This document shows positions 41,809 to 50,468 of a stretch of 64,000 nucleotides of DNA, in pieces (the first letter of the stretch is position 1; every line of letters starts with the position of its first letter). This DNA is from Bacillota bacterium. Its GTDB lineage: Bacteria > Bacillota > Clostridia > Lachnospirales > Bianqueaceae. The notes under the pieces were generated by a model. The model had not been told where the DNA came from and made no database searches. It worked only from the letters and a program-made list of their open reading frames with translations. The stretch spans positions 59,195 to 123,194 of the forward strand of contig JAFRZE010000067.1 of the NCBI GenBank assembly GCA_017442735.1. The letters run 5' to 3'. Position numbers and translations under genes: made by a program.

Positions 41809-42945
41809 TTACATATACTGTTTTCCACGGACCCATACCGCGGAGACTTGGAGCTGATCGTCTGTCAGAACCAGACTTGCTTTCTTGCCTTCCCGGATGG
41901 AGCCATATTCATCCTGCAGTCCAAGATCTTTGGCGGGATTGATCGTTCCCATCCTGACAGCTTCGTTCATCGGAATACCGAGGGTCATCATATTCCTTAC
42001 ACATACAGCCACCGTGCAGATACTTCCGCAAAGCGTTCCGTTTGGCAGATAAGCCGCCCGACCGATCACATACGGAAGTTCCGGTGGGATCATCTCGGGC
42101 GGAAGTCCTCCCAGTTCACAGGAATCGCTGATCAGTGTAATACGATCCGTTCCCTTCTGACGGATCAGGATCTGACAAACTTCCGGCGCGACATGGACAA
42201 AATCACCGATCAGTTCACACTGGATCGTATCCTCATTCAGAACAGCGCCAAGGACCGCGCTTTGCCGATGATTCAGAGAAGGCATTGCGTTGAACGTATG
42301 CGTCGCGCGGCTGATGCCCCAGGAAAACGATGTTTTCGTCTGTTCGTACGTTGCGTTGGTGTGTCCGATGGACATTTTGACCCCATACTTCACACCCATT
42401 CGTATAACTTCTTCAGCTCCGGGCATTTCCGGTGCGATCGTCATGATTTTAAAGAGGCCTTCCGAAAGATCAAGATATTGCCGCATGGTCACGGCAGATG
42501 GCGAAACGATGGCCTTCTCATTCATCGCGCCTTTCTTTACCGGATTCAGAAACGGCCCTTCCATATGGATGCCAAGTATTTCGGCGCCATTGGATTTTTT
42601 CCATTCTTTGGAAGCAATCACGTTGTTCCGGATCGCCCGAAATGCTTTCTCATCCGGCGAAGAGGCTATGCCGGCGGCATATCCGGTCACGCCCTCTTTT
42701 GCGAGATAAACACCGATATTTTTCACCTCTTCAGGCGTTTTTGCCGCGCAGGAGATCCCGTGATATCCATGCATATGAACATCGATCATCCCAGGAATCA
42801 GGTTCTTACCTTCGGCTGCAAACACCTTTTCACCAGGAAGAGGTTCCAGTTGACCGATCTGTTCAATTCTATCTTCTACGATCCGAAGATCGCCATACTC
42901 CCAGTCAAACCGGTCATTCAGTATTCTCGCACCCTGAATCAGCAT
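41809..42945 (-). CDS. nagA: N-acetylglucosamine-6-phosphate deacetylase, copy 2
   Basis: Canonical NagA of 378 residues. Motifs are MIDVHMHGYHG near 57, GIHMEGPFLNPVKKGA near 125, SIGHTNATYEQ near 193, THTFNAM near 217 and the catalytic Asp in LISDSCE near 278. It starts 15 nt after dac behind GAGGGGGAG. The downstream Idh-nagA copy has its own promoter. Having two deacetylases 1.2 kb apart suggests parallel amino-sugar routes. Confidence 0.93.
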   Translation of the reverse strand: MLIQGARILNDRFDWEYGDLRIVEDRIEQIGQLEPLPGEKVFAAEGKNLIPGMIDVHMHGYHGISCAAKTPEEVKNIGVYLAKEGVTGYAAGIASSPDEKAFRAIRNNVIASKEWKKSNGAEILGIHMEGPFLNPVKKGAMNEKAIVSPSAVTMRQYLDLSEGLFKIMTIAPEMPGAEEVIRMGVKYGVKMSIGHTNATYEQTKTSFSWGISRATHTFNAMPSLNHRQSAVLGAVLNEDTIQCELIGDFVHVAPEVCQILIRQKGTDRITLISDSCELGGLPPEMIPPELPYVIGRAAYLPNGTLCGSICTVAVCVRNMMTLGIPMNEAVRMGTINPAKDLGLQDEYGSIREGKKASLVLTDDQLQVSAVWVRGKQYM

Positions 42946-42960
42946 CGTCGCTCCCCCTCT

Positions 42961-44064
42961 CTAATAATCCCAAAGGTCATACCAGACAGCCAGATATGGA
43001 TCGATCTCCAGAAGATCCTTCATAGCGTCCGGCGCATACAGATAGTCCAGGATCAGATTGGTCATATAAGGTCCGTCTACAGATGAAAGGATCGCGCAGT
43101 AAACGATCTGACCAGATTCAGACTTGAAAACAGAAGCATAACTGCTGTGGTTCTCCTCGATATATCCTGTTTTCCCGCCTTCGAAATGAAGGGTCGGTAC
43201 ATCGTAGTCCTTGTTAAGAAAGAAGGACGAGTTATCGATCTCGATCTCTATGATATCCCCATCCCGGTCGATCGTGATCGTACGGTTATATGTCTGTTCC
43301 AGTTCGCGGAACACCTGCATCGTGTAAGCTTGTCTGACAAGCAGATTCAAATCATATGCGCTGATATAATGCTCATCTTCATAAAGACCGTGCGGATTTG
43401 AAAAATGCGAGTCATTCATTCCCAACTCCTTCGCCCGATGATTCATCAGATCCGCGAACGCCTCTATAGAACCGGATACTTCCATGGCGATCGCACAGGC
43501 GCAGTCATTATAGGATTCAGTCAGCAGCGCATAGAGAAGGTCACGCATGGTGATCCTGTCTCCTTCCTGAATATAAAGCAGCATACTGTCCGGATCATCA
43601 TAACATCCGTAAAGGTCCTGAACTTCGATCCACGCGTCCAGATCCTGGGTGTGTTCCAGCGCCAGGATCGTAGTCATTAGTTTTGTCGTAGAAGCCGGAT
43701 ATGTCCGTTCATGGGCATTCAGCTCAAAAAGAACATGTCCCGCATCATCGGTAATATAGGCGCTTCCAACTTTGAACCTTGAATTCAGCTGACGGTCATA
43801 ATAGTCCTGGATCAGTTGCTGAACGAGTGTTTGATCTACCGTCCGCTCTTCGATCAGGGAATACTGTACCGGTATCTGGCACATCATCTTCGTTTCTTCC
43901 CCGAAAAAGACCTTTGTCTGCCGGCGATTCAGAAGGAAAAAAAGAACACCGGCAAGGACCAGAATGACGCTGAGCATGATCAGAACGCGGCGTCTGTTCT
44001 CTCTTTTCTTCTTTTCCAATCGGGCTTTGCGCCTTTCATATCGTTCACGTTCATATTTATCCAT
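42961..44064 (-). CDS. dacA: D-alanyl-D-alanine carboxypeptidase (PBP5/DacA family)
   Basis: Trims pentapeptide stems of peptidoglycan. The 367-residue protein has an extremely basic cytosolic N-terminus (residues 1-26), one membrane anchor (about 27-46) and an extracellular S11 peptidase domain. The active-site motifs are STTK (125-128), SYN (184-186) and KTG (near 293). Anchoring is N-terminal rather than by the usual C-terminal amphipathic helix. It overlaps the upstream membrane-protein gene by 8 nt, which suggests a functional link. Confidence 0.92.
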   Translation of the reverse strand: MDKYERERYERRKARLEKKKRENRRRVLIMLSVILVLAGVLFFLLNRRQTKVFFGEETKMMCQIPVQYSLIEERTVDQTLVQQLIQDYYDRQLNSRFKVGSAYITDDAGHVLFELNAHERTYPASTTKLMTTILALEHTQDLDAWIEVQDLYGCYDDPDSMLLYIQEGDRITMRDLLYALLTESYNDCACAIAMEVSGSIEAFADLMNHRAKELGMNDSHFSNPHGLYEDEHYISAYDLNLLVRQAYTMQVFRELEQTYNRTITIDRDGDIIEIEIDNSSFFLNKDYDVPTLHFEGGKTGYIEENHSSYASVFKSESGQIVYCAILSSVDGPYMTNLILDYLYAPDAMKDLLEIDPYLAVWYDLWDY

Positions 44065-45178
44065 GAATGATCGTTCCCATCCAACTTTCCCTTACCAGTT
44101 CAAAGGGAATGTTTTTTATTCTTCTGATATATTGTTTCTTGTAGTACTCTGTTTGTTCATCCATCTCTTCATGGTGTAAGGACCAATGATACAGACATCG
44201 GCTCGAACTGGCCGCCAATGATGTCTCAAGTCGTTTTTTCCTAAATTCACTGACATAAAGATCACACACCGAAAGATCCTCTTCGGATCCATTTAGTGCC
44301 AGGGCACAGATCACTTCCTGCCCGATCAGATCCTCAAACTCTTCCGGATACTCATGTCGATGCTCAAACAAAGCAGACATATAAACCCTGGCTTTTTCAA
44401 AATCGCCCTGCCAAATGGCCGACTCATACCGATGATACAGATCATAACCTGTCAGGAAAGAATCCGTCTCTTCCTTCACTTCCCGAAAATCGCCCATATC
44501 CGGCATCTGCCCTTCTGATACTGTATATAAAAATCGAAAAGTATTTGTCAGTGCCGTTCGATCGTTCTGATTGACAAGAGTATAGAAAAGGATCAGCGCG
44601 TTATTGGGGATCCCGGCCCGATAAAGGGGAAAAGCGCTGAGAATGACGGTAATGATACCGGAAAACCAGAACCCGAGAAGAAAAGTTCCAGTGACGGTAG
44701 ATGGATAAAAAACATGGGAAGAAATGAGAAAAAAGCAGATGAAGGTAATCAGTATGTCCAGCAATACATTCCCATACAGATAAAAAAACCAGGAAAGAAA
44801 TGACTTCTCTTCTTCTCGAACCATTATGATCGGAAGAAGCTCTTGCTCCACCAATGTTTCCCGTTTATAGAATTGACCGTTTTCTCGGATATAATTCGTT
44901 CTGCCCAATCGGATCGCAGTAAGTTTTCTTCCACCCAAAAGGCCTCCGCCCAGAGATCCGAAAAGCTGGATCAGCAGGTGAATCAAAACAGAAAGAATAA
45001 ACATAATAAGGAGTCTGATAGACGGAAAAGAAACCTGGCTTCCCGCCCTTCCTTCATTCACAAACTGTGAAGCCGCCAGATGCGGCTCGATCATTTTCCA
45101 GCCGGCAAACACGGCAGCTAAAACCAGCACGATCTCAAGCGGCAGGCTGATCAGGCGATAAAACCTTTTCAAATGCAT
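44057..45178 (-). CDS. Membrane protein resembling an inactive M50 (site-2) protease
   Basis: A 373-residue protein with an N-terminal membrane helix (about 10-30), a helix near 55-82, two more near 135-190 and a soluble helical C-terminal half (about 200-373). The second helix, LSVLIHLLIQLFGSLGGGLL followed by GGRKLTAIRLG, resembles the HExxH helix and following G-rich turn of M50-like proteins. The motif here is HLLIQ (His67, Gln71), so Glu and the second His are lost. The assignment is inference. It is co-transcribed with dacA. Confidence 0.6.
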   Translation of the reverse strand: MHLKRFYRLISLPLEIVLVLAAVFAGWKMIEPHLAASQFVNEGRAGSQVSFPSIRLLIMFILSVLIHLLIQLFGSLGGGLLGGRKLTAIRLGRTNYIRENGQFYKRETLVEQELLPIIMVREEEKSFLSWFFYLYGNVLLDILITFICFFLISSHVFYPSTVTGTFLLGFWFSGIITVILSAFPLYRAGIPNNALILFYTLVNQNDRTALTNTFRFLYTVSEGQMPDMGDFREVKEETDSFLTGYDLYHRYESAIWQGDFEKARVYMSALFEHRHEYPEEFEDLIGQEVICALALNGSEEDLSVCDLYVSEFRKKRLETSLAASSSRCLYHWSLHHEEMDEQTEYYKKQYIRRIKNIPFELVRESWMGTIIHG

Positions 45179-45197
45179 TCTCCTTTACTTGAAGGGA

Positions 45198-46337
45198 TCA
45201 ATAATACATATAAAGCTGGCATTTAAGCATACCATTATATAGTTTCCTGCGTTTATTTGCCTTGCGGCCAAACGCTTCTTCAAAAGATTCATCCGGTGAA
45301 ATGAATGAATAGGCATGATCCGGAAGAGGTCTGCAAACAACGCCCAGGGTCCTGTACAGATTTCTGGCGGACTGAATATCCAGCAGCCTTTCTCCGTAGG
45401 GCGGATTGCAAAGAAGGATCGCTTTCTTGTGTCCTTCCATAGAAAACTGATCCACACGAAGTTTACTGACATCCTGAACGGACAGATGGATCCTGGACGA
45501 AACACCGGCTCTTTCAGCGTTTTCCCGGGATATTTCGATCGCTTCAGGATCGATATCATACCCAAATGCTTCAAAGCTGAGATCACTGCGGACCTGAGAC
45601 TTTGCCTCTTCTCTCAGATCCTTCATCAGGCCGGAAGGAACACCGCCCCACTTTTCAAATGAAAAGGATCGCCCAAGTCCGGGGGCGATATGAAGGGCTT
45701 TCATACAAGCCTCGATCAGAAGTGTACCGGAACCGCACATAGGATCAATGACCAGAGAATCGCCATGTACGCGGGAAAGATCGACGATCCCTGCCGAAAG
45801 GGTCTCTCGAATAGGTGCTTCCACTCTCGCTCTTCTGTATCCTCGTTTATACAGACCCGGTCCGGTAGTATCCAGCATCAAAGTGACCTGGTCCTTCATA
45901 ATGGAAAACTGGATCTGTACCAATGGCCCTGATTCTTCAAACCAGGGATTTCCATAGCATTCTTTCAGACGTTCCACAACAGCTTTTTTGATGATCTTCT
46001 GGCAATCGGGTACGGAATGAAGCTGCGAATTCAGACTCCATCCCTTGACAGGGAAACGATCCATCGATCCGATAAAGTTTTCCCAGGGTGTTTCTTTTGT
46101 TCCTTCAAACAGATCATCAAAGGAACGAGCCGGAAATTCAGCCATAACGATCAGAACACGTTCACCGGAACGAATCAGAAGATTCGCTCTGGCCATGTCC
46201 CGAAGATCGCCTGTGAAGCGAACATATCCGTTATCAGGCATAACTTCCGAGAATCCCTGATACCGGAGTTCATCGGCAACGATCCCTTCCAGTCCGAACA
46301 AAGTCGGGATCTGCATCAGTAAAGACTGTTTTTTCAT
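45198..46337 (-). CDS. rlmL: THUMP-domain 23S rRNA m2G methyltransferase (RlmL/YpsC type)
   Basis: Class I SAM-dependent RNA methyltransferase of 379 residues. It has an N-terminal ferredoxin-like/THUMP region (about 1-155), then the SAM-binding DPMCGSGTLLIEA near 190-205 and the catalytic NPPYGERL near 310. This family modifies 23S rRNA guanine N2. It lies 2 nt after folA and 19 nt before the membrane-protein gene. Confidence 0.9.
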   Translation of the reverse strand: MKKQSLLMQIPTLFGLEGIVADELRYQGFSEVMPDNGYVRFTGDLRDMARANLLIRSGERVLIVMAEFPARSFDDLFEGTKETPWENFIGSMDRFPVKGWSLNSQLHSVPDCQKIIKKAVVERLKECYGNPWFEESGPLVQIQFSIMKDQVTLMLDTTGPGLYKRGYRRARVEAPIRETLSAGIVDLSRVHGDSLVIDPMCGSGTLLIEACMKALHIAPGLGRSFSFEKWGGVPSGLMKDLREEAKSQVRSDLSFEAFGYDIDPEAIEISRENAERAGVSSRIHLSVQDVSKLRVDQFSMEGHKKAILLCNPPYGERLLDIQSARNLYRTLGVVCRPLPDHAYSFISPDESFEEAFGRKANKRRKLYNGMLKCQLYMYY

Positions 46338-46339
46338 AC

Positions 46340-46858
46340 TTACTCCGAAAGATCTTTTTCGTCGTGTTTACGTTCGTAATTGACAAAACGATACGAGACA
46401 GCGTTCTCTTCATCAAAGAAAGGTTCGCTTTCATAGACCGCCTGCCATTCTTCTTCAGAGATCTGTGGGAAAAATGTATCCGCGTCCGGAACCGTCATAT
46501 CGATCCATGTGATATAGAGCCTGTCAACATAAGGCAGGGATTGTCTGTACACACTTCCGCCACCGATCACAAAGATCTCCTCATCCGCTTTCCTGCACTC
46601 CTCCAGTGCGGAGAACAGATCTCTGCGCACTTCGACCTGCGGATGATCCACATTGAAAGTGGGATCGTCCGCGATCACGATATGTTTTCTTTTTGGAAGG
46701 ACGCCCGGTAAAGAGATAAAAGTATTCATACCCATCAGCATCGTATGGCCACGGGTAATACGTTTAAAATGCTTCAGATCATCGGAAATGTGCCAGGGAA
46801 GGGTCCCTTTACGGCCGATCGCGTAATCCGATGCGATCGCGACGATGAGAGATAACAT
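46340..46858 (-). CDS. folA: Dihydrofolate reductase
   Basis: Regenerates tetrahydrofolate after thymidylate synthesis. The 172-residue enzyme has IVAIASDYAIGRKGTLPWHISDDLK split at the N-terminus (catalytic acid at D26-D27 region), MLMGMNTFIS near 42 and the NADPH motif FVIGGGSVYRQ near 97. It overlaps thyA by one base, the classical pair. Confidence 0.95.
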   Translation of the reverse strand: MLSLIVAIASDYAIGRKGTLPWHISDDLKHFKRITRGHTMLMGMNTFISLPGVLPKRKHIVIADDPTFNVDHPQVEVRRDLFSALEECRKADEEIFVIGGGSVYRQSLPYVDRLYITWIDMTVPDADTFFPQISEEEWQAVYESEPFFDEENAVSYRFVNYERKHDEKDLSE

Positions 46859-47649
46859 CAGACCGCCACCTCCATTTTGATTTTGTCGTGGAACTGATAA
46901 TCCACCAGTCGAATATGTTTAGGTTTGAACTCATAAAAATCTGTGATGGAAGGATCGATCACGAGCTTTGGCGCGGGATAAGCCTGATCCTTACGGGAAA
47001 GCTGGATCTTCAACGGATCTACCTGATTTTCATACACGTGCGCATTGCTGATCACATGAGTCAGCAGACCCGGTCTCAGCCCGACCGACTGCGCGATCAA
47101 ATGGGTCAAAACGGCATACTGTGTTGTATTGAACGGAACACCCAGTCCCATATCGCCGCTGCGCTGGACCAGCATACAGTTTAATCTTCCATCCGTGACA
47201 TCCCAGATCGACAGAAAACAGCACGGAGCCAGCGAACCTGTCGGAAGTTCCGGGATCTGCCACAGATTGACCATCATACGACGGCTCTGAGGATCATTTT
47301 TCAGATCATGCAGCAGCTGATCCATCTGATGGTATTTGCGAATGACATAGCCATAGGCGGTGCCGATCGTTCCGTCTTCCAGCATCCATTCATCCCAGAT
47401 ATGGACGTTTTCTTCCTGCAGCTTTCTGACGTCATTGGATTGTTGCTGGTAGATCCACAGAATCTCTTTCACCGCTGTTTTAAAAGCAACTTTTTTGGTC
47501 GTAAGAATGGGAAACTCTTTTTCCAGATCAAACTGCATGATCTGATGCGGAAGTTTATAGGTGGGAATTCCTGTGCGGTTTTGTGCATAGTATCCGTGAT
47601 CAAGAATATCCTCTACGATTCGAAGATACTGACGGTCATAATCACTCAT
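46858..47649 (-). CDS. thyA: Thymidylate synthase
   Basis: Methylates dUMP to dTMP using methylene-tetrahydrofolate. It has 263 residues. The active-site Cys is in [12 protein letters not shown] near 146, [13 protein letters not shown] near 165 binds dUMP, and the C-terminal KMEVAV closes the active site. It leads a minus-strand series with folA and rlmL from its own promoter. Confidence 0.97.
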   Translation of the reverse strand: MSDYDRQYLRIVEDILDHGYYAQNRTGIPTYKLPHQIMQFDLEKEFPILTTKKVAFKTAVKEILWIYQQQSNDVRKLQEENVHIWDEWMLEDGTIGTAYGYVIRKYHQMDQLLHDLKNDPQSRRMMVNLWQIPELPTGSLAPCCFLSIWDVTDGRLNCMLVQRSGDMGLGVPFNTTQYAVLTHLIAQSVGLRPGLLTHVISNAHVYENQVDPLKIQLSRKDQAYPAPKLVIDPSITDFYEFKPKHIRLVDYQFHDKIKMEVAV

Positions 47650-47696
47650 AAAGCGGCCCCTTTCCTGCTCATTTCAAATACATTCGTATCTATATA

Positions 47697-47725
47697 AGTA
47701 TACAACGGAAGGGTTGAAAAATCAA
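47697..47725 (-). promoter_or_regulatory. Promoter of thyA-folA
   Basis: Minus-strand -35 TTGATT (47720-47725), a 17-nt spacer and -10 TATACT (47697-47702). Its -35 abuts the divergent promoter. Confidence 0.75.
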
Positions 47726-47742
47726 TGAAACGATTCTATAAT
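47714..47742 (+). promoter_or_regulatory. Promoter of the sugar isomerase-like gene
   Basis: Plus-strand -35 TTGAAA (47714-47719), a 17-nt spacer and perfect -10 TATAAT (47737-47742). Confidence 0.8.
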
Positions 47743-47770
47743 AACAAGAAAAACGGAAGGGAGATATCCC

Positions 47771-48544
47771 ATGAAACTAGGCGGTCAGCTTTATACGCTC
47801 AGAGACTATACCAAAGATCTAAACGGTATAGAAAAGGTATTTCAGTACTGTCAGGAGGAAGGATTTGAAACGATCCAGATCTCCGGTTTTGGTCCCGTCG
47901 ATCCTGTAGAGCTGGAAAAACTAGTCCATAAATATGAGATGGATGTATGCTGCACACATTCTCCCTGGGAGAGAATGCAAGACGATCTTCCTGCGCTTAT
48001 AGAAGAACACAAACGGATGAATTGTCCGGTGATCGGACTGGGAGCCATGCCGAATGAAGCCAGATCCGATATCCATCAGCTGTTTCTGTTCGTCAAGAAA
48101 TCACGCGAGATCGCGGAAACCATCAAAAAAGCGGGACTTCAGTTCGCTTATCACAATCACAATTTTGAGTTTCAGCTTCTGGAAGGCCGGTTGATCATGG
48201 ATTATCTGCTTCAGAATACAGATCCTGAAACCTACCATTTCATCCCCGATACATACTGGCTGCAAATGGGAGGCCTGAATCCGGCTGATTTCATTCGGTA
48301 TCATCTGCATAACCGGGTCGATGTATGTCATTTTAAAGATTTTGCCGTGGTTGGCATGACACCTGTTTTTGCCGAGGTCGGAGAAGGAAACCTGAATTTG
48401 TTTGACTGCTTCAAAGCCTGTCAGGAAGTCGGCTGTTCCTCCATCGTGATCGAACAGGATGTTTGTCCCAGAGATCCATTTGATTGTCTCCACTACAGTT
48501 ATCGCAACCTGATCCAGCTAGCTGTGGCGGCCGGAGACAGATGA
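47771..48544 (+). CDS. Sugar phosphate isomerase/epimerase family TIM-barrel protein
   Basis: A 257-residue xylose-isomerase-like TIM barrel (AP endonuclease family 2 superfamily). Likely metal ligands are in QFAYHNHNFEF near 127-137, PDTYWLQMGG near 158, VCHFKDF near 187 and IVIEQD near 235. Many relatives act on inositol or rare sugars (IolE/IolI), but no partner genes are present, so the substrate is open. AAGGGAG precedes the ATG. A terminator follows. Confidence 0.85.
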   Translation: MKLGGQLYTLRDYTKDLNGIEKVFQYCQEEGFETIQISGFGPVDPVELEKLVHKYEMDVCCTHSPWERMQDDLPALIEEHKRMNCPVIGLGAMPNEARSDIHQLFLFVKKSREIAETIKKAGLQFAYHNHNFEFQLLEGRLIMDYLLQNTDPETYHFIPDTYWLQMGGLNPADFIRYHLHNRVDVCHFKDFAVVGMTPVFAEVGEGNLNLFDCFKACQEVGCSSIVIEQDVCPRDPFDCLHYSYRNLIQLAVAAGDR

Positions 48545-48573
48545 TCCAGTCATCCGTCAGAAAAAAGAAAAAA

Positions 48574-48604
48574 CCTGTGAAAATGATGATTCATTCTTCA
48601 CAGG
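48574..48604. terminator. Bidirectional terminator between the isomerase-like gene and rnpB
   Basis: Stem CCTGTGAA/TTCACAGG with a long AT-rich loop that can pair internally (AATGA/TCATT). It is flanked by A-rich sequence on the left and CTTTTCTTTTTT on the right, so it serves both strands. Confidence 0.75.
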
Positions 48605-48618
48605 CTTTTCTTTTTTAT

Positions 48619-48957
48619 TGAAACGAGTCCCTCGATAAGCCGAGTTCTGTCATTGGGGAATCATCTATCTTGGACTGCCGTTGCCGACAGCCTCCAGCGA
48701 CCTACCCGAAGGCACGGCGGGCCACCGTATCGCCCTCTGTTTGGTCTTGCTCCGGATGGGGTTTACATTGACCCTTTCTGTCACCAGAAAGGCGGTGAGC
48801 TCTTACCTCGCCGTTTCACCCTTACCACTTTTGTGGCGGTTTCTTTTCTGCTGCACTTTCCTGAGAGTCACCTCTACTGGACGTTATCCAGCATCCTGCC
48901 CTTTGGAGCTCGGACTTTCCTCACTTAAAAAGCGCGATTCCCTGAGAAACTCGAAAC
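48619..48957 (-). ncRNA. rnpB: RNase P RNA, class A
   Basis: Catalytic RNA for tRNA 5' maturation. On the minus strand the universally conserved GAGGAAAGTCCGAGCTCC lies near the 5' end. GGTAAGGGTGAAACGG and GAGGTAAGAGCTCACC (CR II/III region) lie in the middle, and ACAGAACTCGGCTTATCGA near the 3' end. The terminal strands CGAGTTTCTC and GAGGGACTCG can form P1. These features fit the ancestral class A and not the Bacillus class B. Ends are estimated from P1. The 5' end is only about 5 nt after the manA stop. Confidence 0.93.
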
Positions 48958-48961
48958 AATC

Positions 48962-49900
48962 TTACAGGATCTGGAGATAAATGGCTCTTCCCTCGAGTCC
49001 GATCGTTTCTCCCGCCGCAGGCAGAAGGATCGTATCTCCTTTTCTGAAAGGTTTTCCGTCTACTTTGCCGCTGCCTTCCAGGATCATGATGATCTGGAAA
49101 TGATCCAGGGTAACGGCGATTTCCTGAATACCGCGAAGATTGCGCTTGTAGACCTGGAAGAATGGGCAAACGATCCCTTCCTGGATATCGGCGTATTCCT
49201 CACCCTTACTGCTGGCAAGGTTCGTCACCTGCAGCGCTTTTTCAATATGCAAAGGTCTCGGATTTCCATCCAGTCCCAATCTTCCGTAATCATAGACACG
49301 ATAGGTCGTATCAGAACTCTGCTGGATCTCCGCAAGGACGATCCCCGAACCGATCGCGTGAAGTGTTCCGGCCGGGATGAAAAACGCGTCTCCGCGCTTG
49401 ACCGGTACGTAGTTTACTTTATCCTCAATGCTTCCATTCCTGATTGCTTCTTCAAACTGTTCTTTCGTCATGTCTTTTTTCAGACCATAGATCAGCTGAG
49501 CATCCGATTCGGCATCGAGAATATACCACATTTCGGTTTTTCCCCGTCCTGTCGGTCCTTCGATCCGAAGAGCCTGTTCGTCGTTGGGGTGGACCTGAAT
49601 AGACAGATCATCACTGGCATCGATCAGCTTCACGATCAACGGGAAATGACCGCCGGTCTCTCTCATCACCTGATATCCGAGGATCTCGGCAGGATATTTC
49701 GCTACCGCTTCCCTAAGTGTCATTCCCGCAAGAAAACCGTTTCTGATCTTGCTTTGACCATTTTCATGAGCGGAAACTTCCCAGGATTCACCCGTATGTG
49801 CCGAAGGGATCCTTTTGCTGAAGAGGCTCATGATCCGGGTTCCGCCCCAGATCGTCTCTTTAAACTCAGGATCCATAAACATGGGTTCCCATTGTTTCAT
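48962..49900 (-). CDS. manA: Mannose-6-phosphate isomerase, class I
   Basis: Zn-dependent interconversion of mannose 6-phosphate and fructose 6-phosphate. It has 312 residues from the ATG at 49900 behind CAGGAGG. A longer in-frame reading begins within the apt-manA gap. Motifs are WGGTRI near 19, the metal-binding QVHPNDEQA near 97, the Glu in GKTEMWYILDAE, and FIPAGTLHAIGSG near 166. It could serve mannose released by the GH125 enzyme encoded 11 kb away. Confidence 0.93.
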   Translation of the reverse strand: MKQWEPMFMDPEFKETIWGGTRIMSLFSKRIPSAHTGESWEVSAHENGQSKIRNGFLAGMTLREAVAKYPAEILGYQVMRETGGHFPLIVKLIDASDDLSIQVHPNDEQALRIEGPTGRGKTEMWYILDAESDAQLIYGLKKDMTKEQFEEAIRNGSIEDKVNYVPVKRGDAFFIPAGTLHAIGSGIVLAEIQQSSDTTYRVYDYGRLGLDGNPRPLHIEKALQVTNLASSKGEEYADIQEGIVCPFFQVYKRNLRGIQEIAVTLDHFQIIMILEGSGKVDGKPFRKGDTILLPAAGETIGLEGRAIYLQIL

Positions 49901-49916
49901 CTGGCACCTCCTGCTA

Positions 49917-50429
49917 TCAGTAAGCAATAATGGATTGAACGTTATAGTCTTTCAGAATCTCACGACCGTTCAGATCTTTCAGTTCGATCAGGAAGTTCAT
50001 CGAAACGACTTCTGCCCCGATCTCTTCCACAAGTTCACAGATCGCTTTGGATGTACCGCCTGTCGCGATCAGATCATCGACCACGACAACTTTATCGCCT
50101 TTTTTCAAAGCGTCCGCATGAATCTCCAGTACGTTGGAACCATATTCGAGATCATATTCTTTTCTGATGACCGCGCAGGGAAGCTTGCCCGGTTTACGAA
50201 CAGGAATGAATCCTTTGTTCATCGCGTAAGCGACGGGAACACCGAAAATAAAACCTCTGGACTCCGGGCCGAGAACATAATCAAACTCCAGGTCCTTCAG
50301 CTGATCGCAGATCTGATCTACCGCATCATGAAGCGCGGCCGGATCCTTTAATAATGTCGTAATATCACGAAACAGAACTCCCTCCTGAGGGAAATCGGGA
50401 ATTTCTCTGATCACTTTAGAAAGATCCAT
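49917..50429 (-). CDS. apt: Adenine phosphoribosyltransferase
   Basis: Purine salvage enzyme making AMP from adenine and PRPP. It has 170 residues with IPDFPQEGVLFRDITTLL at the N-terminus, GPESRGFIFG near 54 and the PRPP loop VVVVDDLIATGGT near 118-130. It follows recJ by 39 nt. The recJ-apt order is common in Firmicutes, often with relA next, which is absent here. Confidence 0.96.
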   Translation of the reverse strand: MDLSKVIREIPDFPQEGVLFRDITTLLKDPAALHDAVDQICDQLKDLEFDYVLGPESRGFIFGVPVAYAMNKGFIPVRKPGKLPCAVIRKEYDLEYGSNVLEIHADALKKGDKVVVVDDLIATGGTSKAICELVEEIGAEVVSMNFLIELKDLNGREILKDYNVQSIIAY

Positions 50430-50468
50430 GTGTATATCCTCCGTAAAAAAGTATACTTACCGTATCAA

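Noticed and set aside
41848..43086. 412-codon plus-strand frame opposite nagA
   Set aside because: Antisense shadow of the second nagA and dacA; no ribosome site and low-complexity composition.
48653..48980. Two plus-strand reading frames of over 90 codons
   Set aside because: They lie on the opposite strand of the conserved RNase P RNA and have no protein-like features.
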